Positions 1 to 12,852 of a stretch of DNA of 64,000 bases are shown one piece after another. Source of the stretch: Citrus sinensis (taxonomy: Eukaryota; Streptophyta; Magnoliopsida; Sapindales; Rutaceae). The stretch covers positions 806,001 through 870,000 of the forward strand of contig NC_068556.1 of NCBI RefSeq assembly GCF_022201045.2. The letters run 5' to 3'. Within the stretch, counting starts at the first letter, position 1; the number at the start of each line of letters is the position of its first letter. Position numbers and translations under genes: made by a program. Below the pieces are notes generated by a model. That model was not told the origin of the DNA, searched no databases, and was given only the letters and a program-made list of their open reading frames with translations.

Positions 1-779
1 AATATGGTTAAAGATAAACTAATAAACAAAAAAAAATATAGACTTCAACGCAATATATTCGTCCTGTAATGGATTCAAATGTGTATTTTTCTTATCTTCT
101 ACCTTATTCCTGACTTTAATACGGTCAAGAATCCTTAATTGGAAACTCACTTAACCATCAATATCATATTTGTAGGGAAAACAATTGAAATCCTCCACTT
201 ATTTTGTGAAATTAATTTTTTTTCGTGTTCTAGAACTCAACTACATATCCTCCACAAGTTAATAACATTTTGTTAATTATAATTCTTATTTTAAAATTAG
301 TATTAAAATCCACTCATTTTTAAACTCAAAATTTTCTATTACTATTTAAAGACATGAATTACTCTCCAAAAAATGTTTCTGAGTTATTTATCATTTAACA
401 TCGAGACAGTAGTGAATTTCTTAAACATTAAGAAGACAATGGTTTATTTCACCATAAAGAGATTGAATTTGGCCATTTTCTCCATATTTACTTTTGCTAA
501 AAAATAAAAGAAAAATTAGATGATGAGAAAATTCTTACATGAAAAAGAAAAACAATTAGCGGGCATATTTGAGGAAATCACTTTATTCATAGCTATCATT
601 GTGATAGGAATCTTGTACAATCACAGGCCCATGGCCAAACATAGAATTCAATAATCAAATACTGTTCCTAGACTTGAAATTATTCAAAACAAATTGTTTC
701 AATTTGTCATATAGGAGGTTTAAATCTTCTGTTACTAGTTCTAAGGTAAATAAACCACACGCATTCTCTTCTTCATTAA
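1..779. other. AT-rich flank downstream of aspartic protease copy 1
   Basis: No gene is supported here. The last few hundred bases before 780 should hold the 3' UTR of the minus-strand protease. The rest is AT-rich with no long reading frame, tRNA-like fold or clear transposon ends. Confidence 0.5.
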
Positions 780-3700
780 CTAGCTGCAGCCACCAGCAGC
801 AAACCCAACCTGGCCATGAGCAACATCATATACAACCTCCAACGTATGTTGCTGTACGTTTCCAAAAATGCCCACATCGCTCGGGTCACTATTCCCCGCA
901 AACGCCAAACAAACCTGAGATGCTCTAATCGGAAACATAATCCCCGTCACGTCAACGTCTACCTCGACACCTCCATTGAAGAAAAAGCTTATCTTAGGGA
1001 TAGTAATAGTCTCATGTTCACTAAAATCGTAACACGTGTCAAGAATCGACACCGCCGGTGCCGTCGGATACTTTGACATCAACTGACGGAAAGCTGTTTT
1101 CAGGACAGTGTATGCATGCGGTGGCAAGCGTGTAATGACAGTTCCCGAGTCGATAATTGTACCGGGTGTTGAAAAAACTGTCGTGGCAATGGGTAGTTTT
1201 TCCCCGCCAACGCTAATGCCAGTCATGTCAAGGCCGTAGAATGATGATCCTTGAAAAGCAGAGGAGAGTGGGGTGAATTTTACAGACTTTTTGATGCCGG
1301 GGCCGAAAGTGAGGTGACCAGTTGAGCTGGAGGATGAAGGGAGGCAATATGAGAAGCGTTTCTTGTACTTTGAGGCTGTTTGGTAGACTAATGAGATTTT
1401 GTTGCGGCCGAGGCCGAGTAACCCTGCGGCGCCACGGAAGAGGCCTCGGTTGTTTTGGCCGCAGCCGAGGAGGAATTTGGGGAAAACGTCTTTGGATGTT
1501 AGGGTTAGGGTTTCTTTGGCGAAGAACCCAACTGAGAATGATGAGTCTCCGTACTGGATGCCATACACACACGTTTTATTTGATGCACATCCCGGAATAT
1601 TACCTGTTCATGGCAAGAATGACAATATTATAAAAATTTAAATTATTAATTATCAAACTAATTTCATTAACGTGCATGATGATTGCGTGATACTGCAGTT
1701 AATTGGTTGTTTTCCTCAATTGTTAGATCTTCTGCTATGACTTTTTTTTTACGAAGCCTGGCAAAAGGGACCCTCATCACAAAAATAACAATCTAAGTAT
1801 CTAATTGTGGTTTCCTCAAATTTTAGGGATTCACATGTTATTATCTATTGTGCCTACGCTGGTTGAAAATTTTGCTAAAAATTATCAGGCTTTGACTTTG
1901 TCAAATAACCAATAATTGATGACAAGATATCACATATCAATGGTTAGGGTTATTTTGTAATATAATTAAGACGCCCAAATTGAAATTGAACTGCGATTGT
2001 ATTTACCTGTGGCTGATTCGAGCGAACTGCACACTGTTGATGAGCAAGAAACATTTCTGTATGATTTGGAACGTTTGGGGTCAAAAATTTTTTCCTTTTG
2101 TTGATAGCAAAATCCCACACAAGGCTTACATTGCGTCCATGTGAGGTCACTTCCTGTATCAAATATGAGAGAGAATTTTCTCTTCGGAGTGCCAATGCCG
2201 ACGGTAACAATGTAATTGCCGGAACCCACCACGCTCCCGTGTATGGCAGGGAGCGTGGCGGCGCCCTTCTCCTTCATCTTGTCAAGGCGGGCTGACGTCT
2301 TGGCTGACAGTTTAGAGTGAATTGAATTTACGCGAGATTGGTCTTGCAAGAGGATCTCCGTATGTGATGGCCATTTTCCTTTTTCTCCATTTGGCTTGAA
2401 ACATGGACCGTGCCTGTGAACTACTTTCAGAGATGAATCGCTTTCGTTGGCTGAAGCATATACAGAAAAACCATCATTAGGATGCTAATATTGAAAATCA
2501 TAGTGCAGATCTCATTTTCTTTCTTTCTTTCTTTTTTTTTTTGGAAAAAAAAAAAATCTTAACTTTGTGCGTTACTATATCAACGCACAGCGAATTAAAC
2601 AACAGTGCATAAATGAAATTCGTATTTTTTTAAAAAATTAACGCACTTATTAAAACTCAATCTAAAAAATTTTGAGTTTATAAATAAAATCCGTATGTAA
2701 TAACATACATGCTACACATTGGACGGATATACTTATCTTAAGATTTAATTGTAATATGATGTAAAGCACCAACTACAGTAGGGTTATTATGTAAGCGGTA
2801 TCGGATGAATTATTTTTCCTCTTTATTGTTTAGCTTGTGAAGAACTTTTTTTTTTTTTTTTTTTGGGACAAATGTAGAAACTTTATTAAGAAAGAAAAAG
2901 AATTAATTGGAAGGTAAAAACTGCCAAACCGATTAAGAAATAATTTAGGTTGTCCTAATCGCATTGAAAATATTCATAAAATATCGTACCATGCAGCCCA
3001 ATTTTTTTTTTTTAATTTAAGAAAAAAGACATGCAATACCGACAGAAAAAATGCATGTGATCTTAATTTTATACTTTTAACATAAATTTCTGAAGACGCG
3101 TACTTGTCAATTTCTATTCTGATTTTCAAAGCTCGTTACTCGTCTTTTCTGCTTGGCAATCAAACAAGTGAAAATCAATTAAAACAAAAGAAACGTAGCT
3201 GTCAAAAGGAGACTATTAGATGAACTTGCTTCCAAACATGTGATTTCGGATAGTACACGACAGCGTTACGTTTACTTTCAATATAATGGAAGAAAAATGA
3301 TAAATAATTGGTGCTCTCCAATTTCTGTGAATTAATGAGATGGTGGAGTGGAACTTTTTCTTTTTGGCTAAATCTTACAGAACCAATGACCATATAATAC
3401 AATACTACTACTTAAGTTCCGGTTTCAAAATCATCATGAGCGTATAAACTAATATGCATGCCATATAATTTGATCCAACCGAGGGAAGGACAGAGGATAT
3501 GAGAGCCTTGCCTGGCTAAATGCCTAGAAAATTAAAAGAGAAGAGAAATATCATTATATTTATTACGAAGAAATCTAAGTCTTTTAAATATGGCTTGATA
3601 AACATTATGATAATAGAAACAATAATAGCGAATTAAAGCATATAAAGCATATAATAAGATCTCTTTTCTCCTGCAGGCTTTAATGCAAATTCTAAGCAAT

Positions 3701-4036
3701 ATAATCTTTTTTAAAAAAAAATAAAAATAAAACAACAACCTATTAATCAAATTTTCACATTTGTAAAATGAGAACGTTAATTCGCGACTTGAAATTTTCA
3801 TGCAGATAAATCTAAAAGTACTTATTCCTCGTGCAAAGAGAAAGAGGGTTTTAAGTTAATTGACCTTTTGTGGAAGGCTTGCAAACAGATGATGGAAGAA
3901 GAGAGCTGAGTTGAATTGTATGCAAATGCTGAAGCTCGTGCTGGCTTTCTGTAGTTACTCTTGCTTCCAGAGCATAGCAATAGCAAAAGCATTTACAAAA
4001 AAGATACGCAAAGAGAAAAATTTTAAGGAAGGCCAT
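780..4036 (-). CDS. Nepenthesin-type aspartic protease, tandem copy 1
   Basis: Three exons on the minus strand: 3865-4036, 2007-2450 and 780-1603, joined by phase-1 GT-AG introns, giving 479 aa. The N-terminus (MAFLKIFLFAYLF...) is a hydrophobic secretion signal, followed by a propeptide. The first catalytic motif DTGS (Asp near residue 155, LIFDTGSDLTW) is in exon 2. The flap YGIQYGDSS and the second catalytic motif IDSGT (Asp near residue 357) are in exon 3. Cysteine-rich blocks after the first motif are typical of the plant A1B (nepenthesin-like) family, which cleaves proteins in the secretory pathway or cell wall. An in-frame ATG at 4066 would add 10 residues; the ATG at 4036 is preferred because it aligns with the start of copy 2. 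Both catalytic Asp residues are present and there is no frameshift. The substrate is unknown. Confidence 0.93.
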
Positions 4037-6181
4037 GGAACTTTCTTGCGGCCAACCTTTGCTCAATTTGGCTAGCTATTTGATGAACTCACAAGCTCAA
4101 TCTTGGTTACCGTTTTATAAGCTTTATTGATGATTCCAAATCAATTAAAAAAAAATGCTCAAATAATTCTTTCCATGCTACTTGCTTATTTATTTTTAAA
4201 AACTTGTCTATTTTAATACCGAGCTTCATTTTCCTATGCTCAAGCACTATGTTACTATGCGTACGTGGAATTTTGCAAATTAACACATAAACCGATCAAT
4301 GGCAAAATGATCATAACCTCCCCCGTTGTTTAAATAAAATAATCATCCCCCTCTGTTTTGTTATAAAACTCATCAAAAGGTAAAATATTTGGCATAAAAC
4401 AGTCAAAGAAACATCAATAAAAATTGAAGGTTAATAGTTTTTTAAACTATTGGGGTATTTTAAAGGGTTTTAAAATTTGGGGGGAGGGATATAATATTTT
4501 GACAAATATGTAATAGGGGATTTTAGTTATTTCTCCTGATCAAGGCTATCGTGTCTTTTAAAGAAAACATTTTCATTACTATTTCAATATTCAATAATAT
4601 TTAACAAGAGATGTGGATTAATATATGTAAAATGTAAGTGACATGAAGTTGAAGAAAACTGCTACTCATTGATTTTGATGATTAAATTTAAGATGAAGAA
4701 AATAATTATATGTTGTTTTAGATCGTTAAACTGAGCAAAAATATTTTTCAATGAAAATGGAATGACATGACGTAAATCGTCAACTTCTTAAACCATCCAG
4801 CTTCTTGGAAACAGCTGGTATGATATAGAAAGATGGCTTGAAAATGTTGGCTACTTTGTTAATTATTGTATACGTACAGACGTTGACCAGAAGAATAAAC
4901 ATATAACCGATCAAATATTGGAAGGTGAATTGGGAGCTAATTGCGCCCAATATTCCTCAAAAAACATGTTACTTGAGTAGATATTCTTTGAATTCCTTCA
5001 TGTTAATTACATCCTTGCAGGTTGCAATCAAAATAACTGTTGAGGAGCCAACGTAGGAGCTCAGAAGTCAAAGTTCGTCAGGCAAAATTAGAGGAAATGA
5101 TTGTGATGAAGGTGCCACAATCATGCCCCTCATTTTAATTTTTTTCTTTTTTCCTCCAAGCTATCTTGTTTTCCGCAGTGACCATCGAACAAAAAATAAA
5201 ATGTAAGCAAGGAAAATTATTCTGACAAAAGAAATGGTCAGGATATAGGGGTGGATGAGTAGTCTCTTATAATTACTCTTAATTTTATATCTTTTAATAT
5301 TTATCGGATCAAAGATGATGAGCGGATGAGATTTATCGAAACTAAATATTCAACAATTTAAATAGTCAAGTTTATTTATGTAAAATTTGATAAATTCCCT
5401 ACAGGTTTCAAAATTGACAAAGTTGTCACATTTTAATCTTGTTTTGTTTCTAGTAATTGACAGCAGAAATTAATGACTCTACATATATATATATAATTAT
5501 TATATATAAACTTCCAACTTTGTTAGCTTTAAAAGATTGGAACTTGTTTCCTTGATTCAAAGAATTGAGTCTAGATGGCTTAATTTGTACACGTATAATG
5601 CTTTGCAAGGTGGGAAGCACTAATTTACAGTTAATGACATGATGCTATGTTATGATTGTGGAACTGTCCGCAATCCGTTGACTAGGATTACGTTGAATTA
5701 TGGCATGTCATACCGTCTTGTCTGAGCCTGTTATTCATGTGACTACTCTCCTCGTCAAAGCTGAACAAATTGCTAAGTTTATTTCAAACACGCGCGTGAT
5801 TAATTAATTCTTTCAATAATATTAAACTATTGCGAATGAGAGAGATAGCAATCATAGAATCACTTTAATCTACAGCGTCAAATTAACCAATATCAGAAGC
5901 AATTTCAACAGCGAGGATATATATAAACAATTGATTCAAAGTCATCATTGCTTGTGACAAACGAGATCTTATACAATCACAGGCCTATGGCCATACATAC
6001 AATTATTTGATTGGATTGAATACTATTCATCTACATCTTGCAGCAGCAGTAAATTTAACTCCCATTTTTGATACAGACACTAATTATCATTTCCCTTTTT
6101 GTCTCCCATAGAAGTTCTTAATCTTCCAATATTATTCTTAAATGCTTGCATTAAGCTCGCTCACCTAATTAAATAGACTAG
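4037..6181. other. Intergenic region between the two aspartic proteases
   Basis: It contains the 5' UTR and promoter of copy 1 (left end) and the presumed 3' UTR of copy 2 (right end). A block at about 4276-4304 (core ACACATAAACCGATC) recurs upstream of copy 2 at about 9750-9776. Around 4305-4550 there are GGGG/CCCC-rich stretches reminiscent of a decayed repeat, but no ends can be defined. No other gene is seen. Confidence 0.55.
4110..4121 (-). promoter_or_regulatory. Putative TATA box of aspartic protease copy 1
   Basis: On the minus strand TATAAAAC lies at 4112-4119, about 76 bp upstream of the ATG. The surrounding bases, including the flanking CACAAGCTCAAT block, are shared with the same position upstream of copy 2, so the duplication includes the core promoter. 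Confidence 0.6.
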
Positions 6182-9100
6182 CTAGCTGCAGCCACCAGCA
6201 GCAAACCCAACTTTCCCTCCGGCAACATCATAAACAACCTCCAAGGTATGTTGCTGCGTATTTCCGAAAATGCTCACATCTGTCGGATCACTATTCCCCG
6301 CAAACGCCAAACAAACCTGAGATATATTACTCGCGTACATAATCCCTGTCTTATCAACACTCACCTCCACACCTCCACTGAAGAACAAGCTTATCTGAGG
6401 GAGAGTGACAGTACTATACTTACTAAAATCATAACATGTGTCAAGAAGCGACAGCGCGGGCGCAGTCGGATACTTGGACATAAACTGACGGAATGCTGTC
6501 CGCAGAGGGGTGTATGCATCCGGAGGCAGACGTGTGATGACAGTTCCGGAGTCTATAATTGTACCGGCTGTAGTGAAAACTGACGCGGCAATGGATAGTT
6601 TTTGGCCGCCAACGCTGATTCCAATCATTTCAAGGCCGTAGAATGATGATCCTCCAGAAATTGAGGAGAGTGGGGTGAACTGAACGGACTTTGATGCGCC
6701 GGGGCCGAAAGTGAGGTGACCGGTTGAGCTGGCGGACGAAGGGAGGCAATATGAGAAGAGTTTCTTGTATTTTGTGGCTGTTTGGGAAACTAGTGAGATT
6801 GGGTCACGGCCGAGACCCATTAAACCGGCAGCGCCGCCGAAGAGCCCGCGGTTGTTTTGGCCGCAGCCGAAGAGGAAGTTAGGGAAAACGTCCCTGGGTG
6901 TCAGGGTTAGGGTTTCTTTCCCGAAGAAGCCAATGGAGAATGATGAGTCTCCGTATTGAATCCCATAGAGGCATGTGGATGATGCACAAGCTGGTGAGTT
7001 ACCTGCATGTACAAATTTTAATTATTATTTTAAAAGGGATAGTAAAAAATTGATAGATCTTTTTAATGAAATTTGACTGTAGGGACATGCACGAAAATAT
7101 AACGAACTACGTTTTTAACCTTAATTTTATCATAAATTAGGGGTGCAAATGATATTTCTTCTTTTTGGTTAATGTTCATTTAAAAAAGAAAAAAAATAAA
7201 TGAAGTCTTAATATATGTATATTTTAATCCTTACCACTTCGGAATCAGAATACAATGCGTTTTAAAAATTACTAATAAACTAAGCCCCTGGGGAAAAAAT
7301 TAAAAAACTTTAAAAAAAATTTTCAAGCTCATATATATTGGACCGATCGATGGCGTGCATATTCTCTTCAATCCAACTCTGGCCAAGAACCACAAATTGA
7401 TAAAATCCAGCTCATTTATATAGTAATAACAAGGGACAAGGACATCGATTCTTGATTATTTTATATACCTTAGGTAGTTCATTAATTAGTCATTGTATTG
7501 AATTACCTGTGGCTGATTGGAGCGAAGTGCAGATTGTCGACGAGCAAGACACGTTGCTATATGATTGGGACACGGTGGGGTCAAATTTTGGCTCCTTTTG
7601 TTCATAGCAGTATTTGACGCAAGGCTCACATTGAGTCCATGTGAGGTCACTTCCGGTGTCAAAAATGAGGGATAAATCTTTCTTGGGGGTACCAATACCC
7701 ACCGTGACAATGTAATTGCCGGCACCCACGACGCTACCGTCCTTGGCGGGGAGCGTGGCGTCGTCCGACTGCCTGATCTCATCAAGGCTGCCTGAGTTCT
7801 TAGAGAGTCTTGAGTGGATTGATTTAACTCTAGACTGGTCTTGCCGAAGGATCTCTGCATGTGATACTGATGGTGATGGAGACGCTGCTTTTTCTCCATT
7901 ACTATAAGGCTTGAAACATGGACCGTGCTTGTGCACGACTTTCAACGATGATTTCTTCGCATTGCCTGCACAAGCATACAAAATCATATAATTATTAATT
8001 AATGGATACAAATACATGCAATTGAAAATTATTAAGTACGAACATATCATAAATATTCGTAAAAAAAAAAAAAAAAAAAAAAAAAAGAGTCTAAGTGGTA
8101 AATTTTGTTTTCATAAACAATGTGAATTTTTAATATATAGGTTAAATTTATTTCTAAATATGCGAAAGTATGATTATAAATGAAAAAAAAATATTATACT
8201 TAACTATGATAAGTGTAGCGCACCAGATCCGAAGTAGGGTTCTATATATGGGATTTATTTAGCTTGTGAAGAAAGATAATATATATATATATTCTTTTTT
8301 TCACCGTCTCTTAGCAATCAAGAAGTTACTAGTTAGTTTATTAAGAGGAAATTTTAGAAATAAAATAATTGGTGGGATCTAGTGCTTATTGTGAATCGTT
8401 TTATTCGCATTTTCACATCTTAATTAATTTGCAAGTTGAAAACCTTCCTCGGCTGTCGGCTCTTAATTAGCCGTGTTGAAATGAGTCGTTGAAAAAAAAA
8501 AAAAAAAAAAAAAAAGGTCCATTCAAAAAGAGCTGTCAAGGATACTTTTTGTAGAACTTGCTTAACCAAGCATGTGATTTCAATAGCTCACGACAACATA
8601 GTCTTTATCACTTTCAGTATAAAAAACAAAATCAAAGATATAATTGAAACACCCAATTGTTCCTGTGACTGAGCTGGTTAATGTCAAAATAATTATAAGT
8701 GTAAAAACGAAAATGGCAATATCAGTATGGCTGCTACCACCTATCGATCTATAGTCAATTTTTTTCTAACTGCTGCAAGTTGAAGGGTTGAAAAACAAAT
8801 TAATAATGAAACCCCCCTGCAAAGGGAAACAAATAAATTGAAACTGCCAAAGGGAGGATACAAGAGACTTGTCCCGAAAAAGAGATTAAAACATTAGATA
8901 TCATGAAAAATTAAAATTGTCACACTAGTGAACCCTATTGTGAAGATAATATATTTTTGGTCCGGGATTTTAAAGTGCAGGAAAAGTCTGAGAAAACGTT
9001 AAAAATATAGGGGTTAAGAGGCTAAAAACTTAAAGTACTTAATTTATTCATTTTTTTGGACTTTTCGCACTTTAAAATTCCAGATTTGAATATTTTTATA

Positions 9101-9561
9101 TATATAAAGGGAAAATGGAGTTATATTAAATATAAACAATAATTATTTCAAATAGAGAACAATAATAACAAAGGATATAAAAGATCTTCTCTTTAATTTA
9201 AACACGAATTTTGAATAATATAACGTTGTTTCGTGGTTAAAAAAAAAAATACAATGAAACGGCATGTAGTATAATTGCTCGAATTCACATTTTTAAAAAT
9301 AAAACATCTGCAATTGAGAACTTTCATATGGATAATAAAGAAAATATATAAAATTACTCATAGAACAAAAAGAAAGAGCATTTAAAGTAATTGACCTTTT
9401 GTGGAAGGATTGCAAACAGATGATGGAAGAAGAGAGCTGAGTTGAATTGTATGCATATGTTGAAGCTCATGTTGGCTTTCTGCGGCGACTCTTTCTTCGA
9501 AAGCATAGCAAAGGCTTAGTGAGAGAAGATAAGCAGAGAGAATAAATTTAAGTGAACCCAT
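6182..9561 (-). CDS. Nepenthesin-type aspartic protease, tandem copy 2
   Basis: Three exons on the minus strand: 9396-9561, 7507-7965 and 6182-7002, with the same phase-1 intron positions as copy 1; 481 aa. It has a signal peptide (MGSLKFILSAYLLSLSLCYA), then a propeptide, DTGSDLTW with Asp near residue 158, the flap YGIQYGDSS and IDSGT with Asp near residue 359. The three-exon structure, intron positions and C-terminus (VGFAAGGCS) match copy 1, so the pair is a tandem duplication. By eye the exons are well conserved and the introns are not. Intron 1 (7966-9395) carries two long poly-A runs near 8061 and 8491. The function is inferred as secreted or apoplastic proteolysis, as in other A1B proteases. 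The gene appears intact. Confidence 0.93.
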
Positions 9562-9595
9562 GACTCTTTACAACTCACAAGCTCAATATTGGTTA

Positions 9596-9607
9596 GCTTT
9601 TTATAAG
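9596..9607 (-). promoter_or_regulatory. Putative TATA box of aspartic protease copy 2
   Basis: TATAAAAA on the minus strand at 9598-9605, roughly 40 bp upstream of the ATG, lies in a context matching the TATA region of copy 1. This leaves a short 5' leader if it is used. Confidence 0.55.
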
Positions 9608-11237
9608 CTAATATTCTTAATACCAGTTAGATTATTAATTCTTTCATGTTATGACCTATTAATTGATTTTAACAAATTTGTCTATTTCAAAATAGGTTTC
9701 GGTTCTGTATGCTGGACCCTATATTATTGAGTGGAGAATTTGGTAATCGACAATTGACACATAAACCGATCGAGGGTCATCTGGTCATCTACTGAAATAT
9801 TAATTTCTTCACATTATTTTATTTCCCCCTTAGGACCTAACTTTTCTAAATTAGCCCTAACTCTTGACTAATAATTCCACTAATCATTGCACTTTTTGTT
9901 GCTATCCTTTTCCTACTTTCAATCAATTGATCATTTATTTTCAACACTCTTTATTTAGATATAACAATATACAGGAACCAAAACATTAATAAAGCCAATA
10001 GTACAGTCTCTTTTTCTGCTAGAATACCACATGTAACAAGAAATTGAGTCCTCTTTGTTCTACGATTGGGATCATAATTATAATCCAAAATTAAACAGTA
10101 ATTTATAAGTTTACCGTTAAATGTTAATTGCAATTAATCTTTCACATGCAGCATTTGAGATCTTATATTTCCTCAATTCTCATAGATTGTGACACAGCGA
10201 CACAGGGCATCTTGCATAGAAGAGATCTTAGTGGATTCAGAATCAATAAAAATTTTCTAGTCTAATGCTGGTTCTTTTGTTTAAAAAAAAAAAATGTTTC
10301 ATTACAACTTTTACCTCAAAATGGATAAGAAATCTCATTACGAAGGAACAAAGTTGACTGTATTACTAATTGGGTAATTAAAATTTCTCAGAATAAAGGG
10401 AACTAACTAATTAAATTGATCGGTATAAGCTAGAGATGAAATCGAATCTCAATATGTCAAATTAGTAATGGAATTGCGTGATGTAATTGAGGAGAAACTT
10501 TATAAAATACCTTCTCCAGATCCATTTGTTACCTACAAAAATAATTAGGGTTTTGATCATAAGTTTCATTTTCTGCTTTTGGTTTTTGTCAAATTTAAAC
10601 TCAGATGCATTATCCGCCCATTAAAATAATCTCATACATATATATAGAGAAAGAGAGATAAATATCGCGACCAGACGAAGTTGGTAATAACGAAAACTCA
10701 TTGGTTAAGCGACCAATAACATAATTGTAGACATATAATTAAACTGAACTAATAATTGAGTCCACGTAAGAGCTCACACAAAGCTTAAATTATTGGACAT
10801 GAAAGTGCTATTTAACCAAATCTTAAAATAATATAGAAAAGAATATGATTTCCCCAACACTCAATCCCACGAGACCTTCATATATAAAATTCAATTATCA
10901 AGTCCTCCATCTTCTACGTGGAAGATGATGAACTTGGTATGAATCCTTAGGGTTTGTACATCATTGTCACCAGCTGGCCTATCAAAAAAAGCAAACAGGA
11001 AAAAAAAAAATGATGGGTCTCAAATGAGCACTTGCTCGTAGTTCGCATCATGAGTGGAATCTTGTTAAAATGTGTGGGGCATTTTGATTATATTTTTAAG
11101 TGTAGAAGATAGCTGGAATCTCACTCAGAAAGTGAAATGGATTGTGAAGAATCTTGCGATGATGAGGGTGTGTTTGTTTGTGTAGGCCAGCCAGTGGCCA
11201 GTGCCTTCAAGCGAGTGGTGGAAGAAAGACGCAATCT

Positions 11238-11264
11238 CCTCCCCTCCCCACCCCCCCTCCCCCC
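11238..11264 (-). other. G-quadruplex candidate
   Basis: The plus strand is a run of C-tracts (4, 4, 7 and 6 C) separated by single A or T bases. The minus strand therefore has four or more G-tracts of at least four with one-base loops, the strongest form of the intramolecular G4 pattern. It lies in intergenic DNA 1.6 kb beyond the eIF3b stop. Confidence 0.6.
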
Positions 11265-11338
11265 AAGTGTGAAGTGAGATGCCAATTACTGACCTATTCA
11301 TGACGCAATCTTTTCGGAAAAAATGGGATAAATCTGTG

Positions 11339-11462
11339 GTGCAACTGTGGTACCGTGCCACAGTTGCACCCAACCGTTGGATTTCCACTTATTCAAGTGA
11401 ACCCCACTCATTTAAGTGGATCCAACGGCTGGTGCAATTGTGACACGGTGCCACAGTTGCAC
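11339..11462. mobile_element. Foldback MITE-like element
   Basis: A 124-bp near-palindrome. The left arm begins GTGCAACTGTGG and the right end reads CCACAGTTGCAC; the arms pair over about 55-60 bp with few mismatches around a short centre near 11402. Each end also contains a smaller palindrome (GTGCAACTGTGG with CCACAGTTGCAC). There is no coding capacity and no certain target-site duplication. Confidence 0.7.
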
Positions 11463-12852
11463 TGTAGCCTGACCCAAAAAATGATACCTCATATTTTTAA
11501 AATTTATTTTGATGTGCAAGTAGCTAACAGACTCTTAATTTTTCAAAATGGAGCCAAATATGTCCAGATACAAATGCTGTGACACTTGCTAGTGCAGACA
11601 AGATAAAGAAACAAATAGGAAAGTGGCACGAAAGAGGTAGCGAAGAAAAACTTCGGTGTGAATTCAAATCACCTTTGCAAGTTGTTCCAGAAACCATTCA
11701 AATCATTGTATTTGGGGCAAATACAATGACAAAAAAAAGAAACAATGCATGTGTCATGGAGCAATTTGTGTACTGACTCAAATCAACAAAAAAGTTGGTG
11801 CAAGATAATGTGTACTTTGACAACCGGGGTTGGGTTAAACAGCGAAAACAAAGACCAAGAGTCAAATGATTGGATGATGAAATTACAAAGGAAATGGGAA
11901 CAAATTAAGTCCTTTTCTCAAAGTGGGTGAGTGAGACATTTGCTTAATCTTTCATCATGGCAGCCTGCAATTTAAATATTCTGTCGTGATTGCCGATTGG
12001 CCATTGTTATTCTTTCGACACGCTGAAGTCCACAAACTTTCTGGATATTTTTCTTTGTATTCACATACTTTCGGGTTCAGGCCGTCGCGTGTTCCGTTAA
12101 AAAACCTGTGGATTCATCGGTAGATACGCACTCAAATAATGGCACTTGGAGATTGTTGTTCGTATTTGTTGTATTATTTAGCAAATTTGTATCCTTCCAA
12201 GAAAAGAGACGTGACTACTCAGAGAGTATATTATAGAATTTTTTTTATACAAGTTGAATCAATGTTCCTTCCCGTGCGCACGTCATGTATACACATACAT
12301 AAATAAATACCACCACGCTCCACGCACCACTTCATATAAGATGCATTTTGCAAAAGCATTGCCTGTATTATATGGTGCACCCTTGTTCATCTGACGGACG
12401 TCGAATCCTCAACATTTTTAACAAATTTACAAAACTGACCAAGATATTTAGTCCATTTTACAAAAGTGTCCCAGCTTAATGGACATGCTAACAGAAAAGG
12501 GCCATTCCGATCTCCATCAACATCTCAATTCAGTCCAGTAGACAAAGAAATGGATAATCAGGATGTAAAAATTGAAAAATAATAATAGTAATTGACATCT
12601 AAAAGTACTATAAATTTTACTGATACGCTTGTCATAACTATCACAAAATTCATCAAGAAATTAATGAAAAGGAGAAAAATGGGAACAAACACAAAAGTCA
12701 CTCCTAACAAATGAACAGGTTGGTTTTTAGTAGACAAAAGCGGAAAACTTGTCCAGAAGATCCTTGGTTGTCTCGAGAGATCTGTACTGCAAGTTGTTTG
12801 ATCTGAAGAGAGGGCTTTAACTTAAAAAAGCTAAAAAAAATGCTTTATGATG

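Larger units (their letters stand above)
9562..12852. other. 3.3-kb intergenic region between protease copy 2 and eIF3b
   Basis: It holds the copy 2 promoter on the left and the eIF3b 3' UTR on the right. Within it are a C-rich tract (11238-11264) and a foldback element (11339-11462), listed separately. Open frames at 11355-11930 lack any recognisable domain and are not called as genes. Confidence 0.55.

Noticed and set aside
4276-4560. GGGG/CCCC-rich stretch that might be a MITE
   Set aside because: The two ends do not form a convincing inverted repeat and no target duplication is visible; part of it is shared protease promoter.
11355-11930. Three overlapping open frames (60-75 codons)
   Set aside because: No domain, no conserved motif, and the first is mostly the foldback element.
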